This document shows, piece after piece, positions 36,000-48,200 of a stretch of DNA of 64,000 nucleotides. Both the position numbers and the translations under genes were made by a program. The stretch covers positions 19,282,001 to 19,346,000 of the forward strand of contig OZ234498.1 in the NCBI GenBank assembly GCA_965153455.1, in the 5' to 3' direction. Origin of the DNA: Sphagnum compactum (Eukaryota; Bryophyta; Sphagnopsida; Sphagnales). The notes beneath the pieces were generated by a model. It ran no database searches, was not told where the DNA came from, and saw only the letters and a program-made list of their open reading frames with translations. How positions within the stretch are numbered: the stretch's first letter is position 1; the number at the start of each line of letters is the position of its first letter.

Positions 36000-36300
36000 C
36001 CGCTCGTTGACGAGTGAATCTTTATGAACGATGGATGGGTGGACGGACAACGGGATCCATCCGTCGTACATCCAGACAGCCCGAAAGAGTCACATCGTCT
36101 TCGGCGCTCCAGGTCGGCGATGGCAAGGCGGCGGCGCCACCCACAATCTGGCGGAGGAATAGCATAAGGACAAGAAGGGTGATATGATGTTGCGAGAGAC
36201 AAGAAGTGGATAGATATCTTGCTTGCAGAGTTTTGTGCTTCCGTTGTAACGTTCTGGAAAAAGAACGCTGATCGCCCACATTCCCCATTTCTTTACCTGG

Positions 36301-36310
36301 TTTGTTGCAG
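36301..36310 (+). promoter_or_regulatory. Probable 3' splice site of a 5' UTR intron, RAD23
   Basis: A pyrimidine-rich run ending TTTGTTGCAG stops 15 bp before the RAD23 ATG. The GC-richer sequence at 36000-36200 may be the first, non-coding exon. It includes a short upstream ATG frame at 36120 (MARRRRHPQSGG...). Confidence 0.45.
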
Positions 36311-36325
36311 TTGCATATATCGAGT

Positions 36326-39300
36326 ATGAAGATTTCTGTGAAGACGTTGAAGGGGAAGCACTTCGACCTCTATGTCAGCCCTTCCGATACTGTAAGGCCT
36401 TCCCTCCTATTCTTCCGCGTTATTAAAACGGAAAGATATTCAAGCCTGGTGTTTTTGAAAGAGAGATTACATTTTATCTGATATATGGGGTGGGTTTTCG
36501 TGTCGTTTGTTCGTTCTGAACATGTTGTTGCTTGAATCCTGAGGTGTCAGAAGAAGAAGGAGGAGAGGTCTGTTCCAAAGTCTCTGTTGCCCAGTACGGA
36601 GACTGTGATTTTGTGGGCGTTGTCTCTCCGGAACATCTTTGCGATAGGTTTTTGGCTGTCCGATCGTATATTCTTATGTTGATCAAACTGGGGAATCGTG
36701 TCATGAACCTAGTGTCTCCCTTTGTCGCTCTAGTTGTAATGATTAGATGAGAGATTGATGTGTGCAAATATTAGGGTTGAGGGATCCTGAAGCAGGTAAG
36801 ACTGGAGGAGGAAGAATGTTGTGTTTAGGTGACCTGTTGTCAAGTTTTGTGTCTAATGGGGGTGCTAGTTCATTATGCCACTGAGGGTTATAGTAGAGAC
36901 TTCCGATAGAATTCACCTGGTATGTTGAGATTAGGGTTGGATTTTTGGCACCCTCTAAAGTGGAATTGAGGCTTCAAGGATCTAACCGAAAGGTCTCCTA
37001 AGATTAGGCAAGTCAAATAGTACAAAGCAGATTCATTGGTTCCACATATCTTGCTTCCAGTTTTGGGATTAATTCTACATGTATGTTGTATGCAGAATTA
37101 TGCAAAATGGGGACATGGGATTGACTTGTGATTGATTTTAGGTCATGATGGATTCATACAAAGCCTGCTTTCCTGTTGTGAGGGTCCTGGATGCATACGT
37201 GCCTCTAGAGTTGGTTATCCTGAGCTGGAGAGGGGCAGCATAGGGCTTTTATTTCTATTCAACCTTGTGATCTGACATTGTAGCACTTCCTTCCAAAAAT
37301 TAGGTTTGGGTTTGGAAATTGGCCTTTGTGTACTTATCCCTTTTGAGGTAGCTTAATGGGACGCACCTGGCAATTAAATATCTTTTCGTGCTGAATGTGG
37401 ATTCACATGACAAGTATGTGTTGCATATGATTACTTATGGTTGTTTTTCTCAAATACGTGATTGCTGAACTATGTTCTGTGAGCTGTTTTGCAGGTCACA
37501 GCTGTAAAGAAGCAAATAGAGGAATCCCAGGGCAAGGAGTCCTTTCCATGCTCACAGCAGCTTCTCATTCATCAAGGGAAAGTTCTTAGGGATGATACAA
37601 GCATGGAGGACAACAAGGTTTCTGAAAATGGGTTCCTTGTTGTGATGTTAACCAAGGTAAGCTTCTGTTCCAGTTCTGATCAGTCAATCAGAGCTATAAA
37701 CATGTCTGAGCAGATTGACGCTGCTGGACAGATATCACTGTGTAGACATGTTGCTGTATCTAGCAAACCACCAATTGTTTTTGAAATGTGGGACTCTAAG
37801 GTGACTGATCTGATGCAGTCTGCCAAGGAACTGAATTTTTGTGGAGGATAATCTCAACTGCAAGGGGGCTTGCACACCCTCTTGGCACATTTGTTGTTGC
37901 TAGTTGATAAGGAATTGATGGCATTGGTGTGAAATGAGGCTGTGAAATCCTTTGACCGGCGATTTGTGCTCATACAAAGCTCTCAAAAGAACACAGATGT
38001 TACCAGCTTTGAAGAGTGTTCCACCCCCGTAGTCTCTCAGGTTTAGAACTTGGCCTGGTTACAGAGTTTTTTTCCTGGTTGCTGATGAAAGATAGTTTTT
38101 CCAGGCCAAGGCACCAGCAGCTGCAACTCCATCATCCTGTGGAACTGTTGAGGTCAGATTTGCATCACATGGCATGTCCCTCTATGTAATGGGCACATTA
38201 GGTTTTTGATGAGTCCATTAGTAGAGTACCACCCAGGGATTAGTTGAGGAACTTTTCAAAGGGATTCTATTACAGCCATGTCTTTGAGAGTTGTCTGTTC
38301 TGCAGTTCTTGTGTTTGCATCTGGTGTGGCATGCTTGCAGACTTCAAATCTTGCACTTGTATACAGGGAATATCATGATGAGCAGTTTGGTATTGTAAAT
38401 TGACAAGGCCTGGGAAAGCTTGAGTAACCTGATCAGTGTGTTTATGTCATCATTTGTTGGACTAGGTATCTGCTGAAGATCTTCAACCTACACCTACTCC
38501 AAGCCCTGTTGGTACTGCATCAGCAACCAACCCTGCATCTTCTCTGTCAGTTTATTCTTTACTCCTTGCATCCTGTTGATTTCCTGAGGAGATTTTGTGC
38601 GCATGACCTCTCTGTTGGTTATGTTAACACTACAAATGTTGAATTGCAGGAGTGTTCTTTCTAATTTGCCATGATTTTGCATCAAGGCAAATTTTCAGCA
38701 TTATATCTTTTCATAGTATCCTTGGTGTGTTTTGTTTAGTATTTTGGTGTTAGTTGCCAGGATCCAGACTTTCACATGGTCTATACAGCATGAGCTTCAT
38801 TATTAGTCGATGTTAGTTTCAGATGCAGGGCCTTGTGAAGGGTACCTTGGGTGTGCAGAATTAGAAGGTCCATGTTCCATGTGAATTTGCAAGGGACAGT
38901 TGTGGTTTGTTCTACATGGTGTATTCCATTTTAAACCTTAAATGTTATCTGTTCAACTTGCACATGCCTTGTCCAGGTAGAGATTGTTAGTCCTCTAAAG
39001 ACCAAAATTTTGGCTGACATGATTTTCTTCTGTTGGTTTCTCGGACTGCTGGTTGTTCACTGCAAACAGAGCACCTGCACCTGCACCGGCTGTTGTCCCC
39101 ACTGCAGTACCCACTCCAGTTGCCAGGGCTTCAGAGTAGGTCTCACTTTCTTACACAATTGTCAAGGGAGTCAGAGACAGAGACATACATAAGCTGCCAC
39201 AGAGGTAGCTGCATAATTGAGCCTAGCTGCAATAATCACTATTGATGCAAGGTGTTTGATTAAACTGAAATTTTTTGATTCAATGTATGGATGTATCTGG

Positions 39301-41371
39301 TAGTTGAAATTTCTCATTTTGAGAGATTCGGTCCTCCTCTTTCAGGTTAACAGGTGATACATATGGGCAAGCCACTTCAAACGTGGTGGCAGGAACCAAC
39401 CTGGAGCAAACTGTTGTGCAACTTATGGAAATGGGTGGAGGCAGCTGGGACCGGGAAACTGTAGTGAATGCATTGCAAGCAGCTTTCAACAACCCAGAGA
39501 GGGCTGTTGATTATCTCTACTCTGTATGTAATTAGTCATGTGTTTGACATTTACTAACTTTTGCCAAAGTCTTCATTTTGTTTGTCAAATAAGGCCTGTG
39601 TTCATGTGGGATGAGCACATAATTCTTACCTTTTCTCTTCATATTAGGGATAAAGCCAACTTTGTTCAAGAATCTGATTTGAACTGTTGGTTTTGGCTTT
39701 CAGGGTATACCAGAGACAGCTGAGATTGCTGTCCCTGTAGCTCAGCCTCCTGTCCCAGCAGCAGGAGTTGCTCCTGCTCCTGCCCTTTCTCAAGTGGCTC
39801 CAGGAGGACCAAATTCTGCACCCTTGAACCTCTTCCCTCAGGTATGTTTTGGGCAAAGCTTTTATTGATAAGCAAGCTTAGTGTGTAGAGCTTAGGTGTG
39901 ATATTCCAGTCTATTTGACAGTAGTTTAGAGTTTTGGGCTGAATTGGTGGTCCCATTCACCTTTCATTTCACCATTCTGATTTTTTTCACATGCACATTC
40001 TTGAGTTCTGTATATATTAAGATCAGGGTTTTCTTATGGTCTGTTGGTCAATCTTGTATCTTGCAGGGAATGCCTGGCCTGGGTGGAGGTGGAGTTGGAG
40101 CTGGAGCTCTTGACTTTCTGCGGAACAACCCCCAGGTTAGTTTTGTCAGGAGGTTGTAGTTCTAAATGCAAATCATTTGTGAATCCTTATTAGCAGGGGA
40201 TATGTGGAAAAGTTTGTGTGACAAGGTATACAACTGTGTCAAGGTTGGTTATTGCAAAATTATATGGTCTTATTTCATGATGGTCAGCTGTTGTGTCTGA
40301 AGTGATTTTGCTCCCATGGCCTAGAATTGTTTAGGCCCATCTTGGTCTGTCAATTGGGCTTCTTCTGGATAGGTCCTAATTTGAGTTCAAGAGTTGTGGG
40401 ATGAGGGTTTTGTGAAGTCCCTGCTATTTGTAGTACAATTTTGTCTTGATTTTGCACTCTGTTGAATGGCAGTTTCAAGCTTTGAGGACAATGGTTCAGT
40501 CCAATCCTCAAATATTGCAGGTTTGCTTGCGGCATTCACTTAGTGTTGAAAGCTGATTCTTGTTCACATGTATTGAATTTGGTGTGGATACAAATGCCAT
40601 GTTAAAATGTGTCTGTTGACTTGGTTTTATAGTCCTTAGTCAAACATTTTCCTTTTCCGGACATAACTAGTGTCTTACCTGAGTTGATGTTGGGTCCATC
40701 ACAACAGCCTATGCTCCAGGAATTAGGGAAGCAGAATCCAGCCCTGTTGGGGCTCATCAATGAGAACCAGGCTGACTTTTTGCGCCTTATTAATGAGGCT
40801 GGCAGTGAAGCTGGGGAAGGGTAAGTCACTTGCCATAGGCAATCAGCCATTTTAGTGGTGCAATGAGTGGCTTACTCAAATAGTCCATCATGGTTTTGTT
40901 AAGACTTTCAAGATGTTTGTTAGTAGGTGGTCATGTTGAATATCCATGCTAATAGGCCTGTGCAAGTTTTGACTTTACACCTTTATCCAATCATTGTTGT
41001 TGAGCCGTGGAGTGTGGAAATTGCAGAGATGTTTTGGGGCAGATGGGGGGAGCAATGCCACAGTCAATTAATGTAACCCCAGAGGAGAGAGATGCAATTG
41101 AAAGGGTACTGACTATTTCCTGTTCCTGATATCTTATCAGCTCCTAATATGCACCTACCTTGACAGAAGTGCAAAGAACTTAGCATTGAAAACCTAGAAA
41201 ATGTCTATTATGTATTGCTATTGGTGATTATGTACTTGCTCATTCATGCAGCTGGAGGGGATGGGTTTCGAACGGGCACTGGTGATTGAGGCATTTCTGG
41301 CATGTGATAAGAATGAACAACTGGCTGCTAACTATCTGTTGGAGCATGCTGGTGATTATGAAGATATGTAA
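36326..41371 (+). CDS. RAD23: RAD23: UBL-UBA ubiquitin receptor and nucleotide excision repair factor, 12 exons
   Basis: Exons: 36326-36391, 37495-37656, 38105-38152, 38466-38545, 39070-39135, 39346-39523, 39704-39841, 40067-40135, 40473-40520, 40708-40820, 41027-41105, 41252-41371. All introns are GT-AG and the joined frame gives 388 residues, a normal RAD23 length. Domains: ubiquitin-like 1-76 ([20 protein letters not shown]; encoded exactly by exons 1-2), Pro/Ala-rich linker 77-140, UBA1 about 160-198 ([20 protein letters not shown]), XPC/RAD4-binding about 261-315 ([23 protein letters not shown]), UBA2 about 342-384 ([17 protein letters not shown]). RAD23 carries ubiquitinated proteins to the 26S proteasome (the UBL binds it, the UBAs bind ubiquitin) and stabilises the damage sensor XPC/RAD4 in the nucleus. 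No defect was seen. Confidence 0.96.
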
Positions 41372-41675
41372 CTAGTAACATGCAATTTTGTAGAGGCATT
41401 ACTGCACAACAGGTACCTGCAATGTACCTTTGTATTTCAGGCTCTCCCTTTTCTTACTCTGCTCTACCAGGCACAATGTGCTTTTGGTCTTGCTTGAGAC
41501 TTTTGGCTTGGGGAAGGATATACTGAGGCACATGTTAGGGATTCTATGCAGTTGGTTACTAGCTCCTTATCACCAACTTGTGTTGTACAGTTCTTTAGTA
41601 CAATGTGTAACGGAAGAATGTACATGGCTTTTATGAGTGTAAAAGTGCTTCATGTGGCATATGTGCAATTATGGT

Positions 41676-42019
41676 GGCATAGAAATTTTTACTTATGGCA
41701 GCAATCACATTAATCCTTGTCTTCCATTCTACTGTTGTTATATGCAGAGTTTTGGCCAGGTCTTTTTCATTGTGCCTCTTGCTGAAATAGCGGCATATAA
41801 ATTTTCGCTTATGGCAGCAATCACATTAATCCTTGTCTTCCATTCTACTGTTGTTATATGCAGAGTTTTGGCCAGGTCTTTTTCATTGTGCCTCTTGCTG
41901 AAATAGCGGCATATAAATTTTCGCTTATGGCAGCAATCACATCACTCCTTGCCTTCCATTCTACTGTTGTTATAGGGTTTTGGTCAGCTCTTTTTCATTG
42001 TGGCTCTTGTTGAAATAGG
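41676..42019. repeat. 116-bp tandem repeat, three copies, downstream of RAD23
   Basis: Units begin GGCATA(G/T)AAATTTT at 41676, 41792 and 41908. Copies 1 and 2 are nearly identical; copy 3 has several substitutions and a small deletion (TATGCAGAG to TAGGG). The array starts about 300 bp after the RAD23 stop codon, so it may lie in the 3' UTR or just beyond. Confidence 0.93.
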
Positions 42020-45000
42020 ATAGGCATGGATCCTCTTGCTGAAATTCCACAGCATGTGTTTTTCCATCCTGGCGTCCTCTCTTCGTGTTTTACACAACTG
42101 ATGATGAAGTTAAATATAGGCAGGAAATGTTGGCAGGGCTTTCTTGTGTACTACTGGTATGGCAGGAAGTTTCACCAGTGCCACTTAATTTCTGTAGTTT
42201 AGAGGTTTTCTCAAATTATGGGTTGGACAAGAGCTCTTTGTGACAGTGTCAGTGTTGAGTTGAGATTGCCAACAAGTTTTTGCACTTGTAGAGCAACTCC
42301 ACTGGTTTGTCTCATCAGTGGATTGATCTGATGGTTTGATTGGTCCAGGTGGTTTGTTAATAGTCTCCCACCTATTTGCAGTCCCAGTTTTAATTTTATG
42401 GGTGGGGTTGGAAAAAAGTAAATAATTCAACTTGGATGTGAGAAATTTTTGCAGTGCTGCACACTGAGCACCTTGGGGGATGCTCTTATGTCACCATTTT
42501 CGTTGGAGATCATGTATATTTATGATGGAAGATGCACTTCACTTCACTGTCATTTTCGTCAAATCACCGAGTGGAGAGGGTTCTACTGCTTGGGTCTTTC
42601 AGTAACTTATAAACATTTAGTGCATACACAGGAGGAAGCCTATTTCTGAGCAGGGGTAGTTGGTTTTGTGTCAGGACCAACATTATTTGAAAAACATATT
42701 TAGGAATGCTTGGGCGCCCTTGATTATAACCAGGCAGGTTTGTGAACTTGGTAGTTAGGTCAGGGTTCCTGGCGATAGAGATTGTCAGTACAGGGATGCA
42801 AGCCTATCAGTACAGGGATGCAAGCAGAAAGCTAATAACGGAAGGATTTTAATATACACAGTTGTTTGGTTAGAGCTCTTCACCCAGCCTTGGGTTCACA
42901 TGAGATGTTGCAACTCTTGATCCCTCAAGTTCTGCTTCATTGGAAAGAACTGGTAGAAATTTTCCAAGTGTACTTGGAGGGTGCTTTACACTCAGTAAAA
43001 TTTCTGTTTCAACAGAGGATGTCACCAACAAAATGAGGAACCAAATCTGGTATAGTCCTTTTTAAATTTACCAGAATTTTATGTTGGGCAAGGACCTCAA
43101 ATGGGGCTGTTTTTGGAATTTGATTGCCACACTTGGCACCTGTTTCATGTCCAGCCCTCATTCTTGTCCCTATTCTTGTTCTTTTCTACACTTAATAGTT
43201 GCAATTGTGGTGTCATTTAATTCTAATCAATGTTACTTTCACACTATTAAGGTTCTCATTGGAACATGGCTTCAGTAAGCACTCATTTCAGAAGTGTAAT
43301 ATACATTTGGAATAGTGGCTTTGGTAGCCATAGTTTACTAGAATGCACTCAGCACTTGAAAACATATTCAAATTTTCTTCTAGAATAACAATGAGAAGAT
43401 TCAGGTATGATTTTCAAATAACGAAAAAAATCTTTTTCATTGTAATCCAACGTTATTGTCTTCCACAAACTTGTTGACAAGCTCTATTGCCTAAGTACTA
43501 TCCAATATTGTACTAGTATGTCCATTTTTAAATACCATATTGGTCACAGCATAAAAGGTTCCACCCCTTGTTACATACCACATGGTAGTGGAATCTTGAT
43601 ATGAATACCCTATATTTTGGGCTGCATATGAGTACGGTATTGGTCATGGGGTGTCTTTTTTTGGCAGAGGGATTGGAGAGAAAGGTGGGTTGGTAGGGTA
43701 TATGAGCTCCTACATGATATCAGTACAACAAGCACAGCCACAAGTATACAACAGCATGAAATATAAATCACAATTAAGCACTAGGGTAAACCCAAAGTAA
43801 CATGAAATAGTTAAAGGCAAATGAAGTCTAAATTGCAGAAATGGGCCTTTAATTAGCAAAATGCCAGCATAATGAGACCCCATGGTAGATGCATGAATGA
43901 TTGTTTGTTGACTCACAACAACAGCAAGATCAAGAAATTCTAATTGATGTTACTCAAATTATTTAGTCTCCCCTAACTCATCCCTGTGTTCAGTATGCAA
44001 TTTTGCCTTTCCAAACTATAACTCTCCAACTATATTCAATACAGGCCACCTGAGCTTGCATCAATTAGTGAATTTTTATAAATCATGACTAAAGAGTCTA
44101 AATTGTTGATTCCAAGTTGACAACACAATGTGGTTGGTGATGTGACTCAACTGCCAATTTTTTAAGAAAATACTTCAAATTTTCTAATCATATAGGTCTA
44201 ATGACCAGTTTGGTGACAGTTTAGTGATGTGTCCCCAAACCTTTATAGTTTAGAATTAATTTTCTTTTCTTTGGCCCTACCAATAATTTGGCCACTTCAT
44301 TAGTCACATTGGCGTCATTGTACATGCCATTGTGAAAGCAATGAGTCGAATTTTAACTATGGAGTCATATAGTCATGTGTAGATCACATATGATACAAAT
44401 TTAGTCATATACACAGTCATAGATTCATATTTTTGGTGCACATTGAGAGTTGGGACTCTTGATGAGCCAAGCACAGTCATAGTTGGGGTATTACTTTTTT
44501 GACACATTATTACAAGATTTTAACATTTGGGTCCAAAACCAAAATAACGCTCCAATATTCTTCTATAGACAACTTTTGTTTTTGTTTTCTGCTTGATTAC
44601 TTCTTGCACATCTGATCAATACCAATTAGTCAGCCTAAGGACATGTCAATATGCACATGACTAAGATGCCCTCACCAGCATTGCTTAGGCTTGCTTCATT
44701 GTTTGGATTCTAGGGCCTAACATCTTGTTTATTTATTCCTTTGTGATTAATTCTGAACAGTGTGCTAATTAAACTTTGCCCTTTGGGCCTCATATATTCA
44801 TGATTTTTTGGCCTTTCAGCCCACAAGGTTGGTCAATTCATTTAGTCGGCACCATGAATTACTACTACAGCAACTCGCCTTTCATCATTTAAACTGACCT
44901 TTCATTAATTTCATGATGCAACTGTCCCAAAACATTGACATTCATTTGAAGGGCTCTAATATTTAACATGTCTAATCTAACTATCAAGGAAGGTAGTTGT

Positions 45001-45040
45001 TTGTTTTGAATGTTTTGCTTGTTTATTATGTTGAGATCTT
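42020..45040. other. Stretch with no gene found
   Basis: Only short frames. A small direct duplication, CAGTACAGGGATGCAAGC, occurs twice at 42788-42826. Confidence 0.5.
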
Positions 45041-45044
45041 CCAA

Positions 45045-45400
45045 ATCATGGCACCCCACCACACTCTTGGTACCATTAAAAATAAGCCCTTGATGAATAG
45101 GGGCGTGCCAGGATTGTTTTGTAATGTTTAGACCTAGATGGTGCAAGAGTTATTATATATCAAACAATTTTTTCCTTGAAAATTCAATAATATCAAAACT
45201 AAAAATGTTAGGAAAATTAGGGTGTCCTCATGGCTCATGGTACCATTGGAAAGCCCTTGACATAGACAACTGGGATTTTACAAAGGCGATTTCATAATTT
45301 TTAGACCTGAGGTGCAGGAGATATTGAATTTTTGATAATCTTTGTCATTGGAAAGTCAACTAAATTACAAAACTGAAGAAGAAATCAGTTAAGTAATGAG
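45045..45400. repeat. Diverged repeats with CCATTGGAAAGC module
   Basis: TACCATTAAAAATAAGCCCTTGA (near 45071), TACCATTGGAAAGCCCTTGA (45241) and GTCATTGGAAAGTC (45344) recur with flanking TTTAGACCT and GGTGCA(A/G)GAG words. The first two are 170 bp apart. The same module occurs four times at 59560-60400. Confidence 0.65.
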
Positions 45401-46361
45401 TTCACACTTGGGCTTACAACGTAGGTCACACTAGTAGGACTAATTGCAAGGTGAAGGGCATTACAAAATTCCAGCACTGAATTGTGTTGCACTTTAACAT
45501 GGTAATGAAACCTGGGCTTTTACATTTTTTAAATTTTAGTTGGGGTGAAAATTATTGTGAAGGCTAAAATACCTATAATATGGCCCAACTTTAAAGCTAT
45601 CCCAACAGTAGTTGTTCCCAAGGGCTCTCTTATCTATTTTACTAATTCATCCTAGAACACTAATTTTACACTACAATAACAAGTTTGCCTTGGTATGTTT
45701 GCCTGTCATTTTATTGATGTATTGCACATGGGGCGGCAGCAGCATTGAATTAGTCACATTGGCACTTATGATTAACAGCATGGTCTTTGTTCACTTGTAC
45801 GACCAGCAAGTGATGAGAGGGTTGGACAAGACTAAGTTTATATTGATGTAAATAGGGATCTTAACAGTGTGCCATGAACAAAAGTGCCGACAAACCTCCA
45901 CTGTTTCATGTGTCCCAGTTTGGCCGACCACTTACTACACCTCAATCAAAGTGGACCATGCAGATTTCAGTTACTCTTGGCCCCATCAGATGATGCTTGT
46001 ATTCATTTCTGGATCTCTAGTTGTAGTAGTAGGCTAGCAAGAAGTTGATAAGGTCCCCAGGCACAAAGATGTTACATACAAGATCCCTTGTTGAAGAACA
46101 GTGCCCTACGCCCTTCCTCACGGCCCCTGGTGCAGCCACTTGCTCTTTGTCTCCTCAGATGGTGGACCACTCCTTGCAACATTGGCATGCTCTTTCTCCC
46201 CCAAATCCACGTTAGTCCCACCTTATAAATCCTATGAAGTTCAGGCGTTTTGCTTTTGGACACAATTTAATCATATCCTTCAACTGAATGACAAAATCCT
46301 GCACATGCTTGACCACCTAAACTGTAGACAAATCACAAATAAACATAGAGCCCATAAATGC

Positions 46362-46470
46362 CATGTCTACTATGTCTGCAGATGGATTCACTAGTTATAT
46401 TTCAGCCGGTAAAGTCAGCGCTAATCGGGGTCCAGTGCCTATTATGTCTGCGGATAGCTGCACTAATTAA
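46362..46470. repeat. Short direct duplication
   Basis: TGTCTACTATGTCTGCAGAT and TGCCTATTATGTCTGCGGAT, each followed by G(G/C)(A/T)(T/G)(T/C)CACTA(A/G)TTA, lie about 72 bp apart. Confidence 0.7.
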
Positions 46471-46819
46471 GAGTAGCTAGTAATGCGGCCCTAGCCCTAG
46501 ACAACAGCACGGGCTTTGATTTTGGGGGCTAACTTATCATATCTTCACACAAAAGGACAATACGACAAACTCCCCAGTCCCCACATGGTTAACAACATAA
46601 AGCATACAACAATCCAGAAACCAACACAGAGATCATAAACGTGTAGATGGCTAGCCCGATTCATTTCAGCCGGTGCATCACTGCATTCCCACATCATGGG
46701 AAATTGGAATATGCAACAAGAACCCATTTCTTCCAGCGGTTGATGAGGAGCTTTGAATGCATTGAGAGGTTTAAGAGACAACTTGCAATCTGCAGTCTTT
46801 TCCCTGAACCTGTACCTCA

Positions 46820-47030
46820 TGCCTTGGATGAACCAGCACCTACACTGGTACCATGGTAACTTCCTGGAATTTTCTTGAGGTTGCATGTAACCATGGTAAA
46901 TTTCCCATCATAAGACTACATTAGGGTTTCCGAGTCTAAATTCAACATTTCCTGGGTTAAAGACAGCAACTAGAAAGCCTCACTCAAGAAGCTGATGGTA
47001 CCAGTGTAGGTGCTGCTTCACCCTGGCCCT
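46820..47030. ncRNA. Candidate miRNA-like foldback precursor
   Basis: A perfect 21-nt inverted repeat has its left arm at 46834-46854 (CAGCACCTACACTGG...) and right arm at 46995-47015 (ATGGTACCAGTGTAGG...), separated by 140 nt. Partial pairing extends outside (GGATGAAC against GTTCACCC-type sequence) and inside (ACTTCCTGG against TCAAGAAG), giving a stem longer than 21 bp. Plant miRNA precursors have such long loops. The 21-nt arm matches no miRNA family I know, and no transcript evidence is available. An inverted duplication or transposon ends are alternatives. Confidence 0.35.
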
Positions 47031-47733
47031 CTCTCACCAACAGTCTCTTCTTGGAACCTGCAACAGACAACCGCCTTTGAAGTTAACATGCATTATAGTG
47101 TAAGGGTAAAATGGGTTATGGATATCATTGGATGAAGCCCTTCATATTCTCTTGCAACATACATACATACATTCATCCACTGTCAGCAGTCTCTTCAACA
47201 CAGGCACACAAGTTTTCCATGTCACCGACCATGAGGTGAAGTCATTGACGGGCCCACTTCTGGGCAAACGTGAGGTGGGGACCAGCTGGGGGGAACAGAA
47301 TGGCAGACAAGGTGCCTCTTGTGAGCAAGCTGTTGCCACTTAAACCGACCAAGCCACTGGACTATTGCCCAGGACTCCGGCAAATTGCAATGTTGTTTTC
47401 CATTCATTATTCTGCCACTAGCAACTACCAGGAACTTAATGTTTATCATTGGTGGCTTAGCATTGTGTGTGAATCATACTTAGTCAAGTGGATATAGCCT
47501 AGAACCTGAATTTTTATCTAGTAAAATTCAATTATAAAGTGTGCATTACAGTAATTTCAAGCTGGTAACAACAAGCTTAAAGTTCACCCCAAAGTTGGCT
47601 ATGCAATAGTTCTACGGTTAGTAGCTTTTGGCTGTATAGTCTCTCCAACCCAACCTTGCTAAATTGTTCTTTCACTAAGACTTTCCCCCTAAATTCTCAA
47701 ACTATAAAATAAAATAAAAATTATAAACACTAA
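47030..47733. other. Stretch with no gene found
   Basis: Short, mutually overlapping frames on both strands; no recognisable domain. Confidence 0.5.
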
Positions 47734-47830
47734 ACATATGACCTAGAATAGAAACATATGACCCACTAAAAAAACATATGACTCAAAAAGAGAGTATTAA
47801 CATATGAGACAAAACTTATACATATGACTT
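47734..47830. repeat. Short tandem ACATATGAC repeat
   Basis: ACATATGA recurs five times at 20-26 bp spacing (47734, 47754, 47774, 47799, 47819), separated by A-rich spacers. Confidence 0.75.
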
Positions 47831-48129
47831 AGAAACCAAAAACAATATGTCCTAGATTCTAGAACATATAAATGGAGTTCCAACAAGTGGCAAGTTCCAA
47901 CAACAATAATCAAGAAACTTCATGATTAGTTACATTTTACAATAAGAAATTAAAATCTTGGGAGCATGTGCCATGAATTGAAGTTTGGTGACGGTGTTTA
48001 AAAGTTAGGCCATGAGAATGTGGAACTCTATAATCTTTTTCACAACAAAGGAGGGTGAAGATGAAGCTTGGTGGCTTCAAGACCTACAATGTACACTTCC
48101 AATGTAACCACATGGCAATGTTAAGAATA

Positions 48130-48200
48130 GTTGGTGGCAACAAATTCCATTGTTTGTGCCATAAGGTGGCAACAAATGCCATTGTTTGTGTCATAATGTG
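48130..48200. repeat. Direct duplication around GGTGGCAACAAA
   Basis: GGTGGCAACAAATTCCATTG followed by TTTGTGCCATAA is repeated once with two changes at about 34-bp spacing. Confidence 0.8.

Noticed and set aside
35975-36288. Minus-strand coding frames upstream of RAD23
   Set aside because: They overlap the likely RAD23 promoter and 5' UTR, have no family match, and their length follows from local GC richness.
46545-46886. Minus-strand open frame of 113 codons beside the foldback
   Set aside because: A plus-strand frame of 70 codons overlaps it almost fully, and neither shows a recognisable domain.
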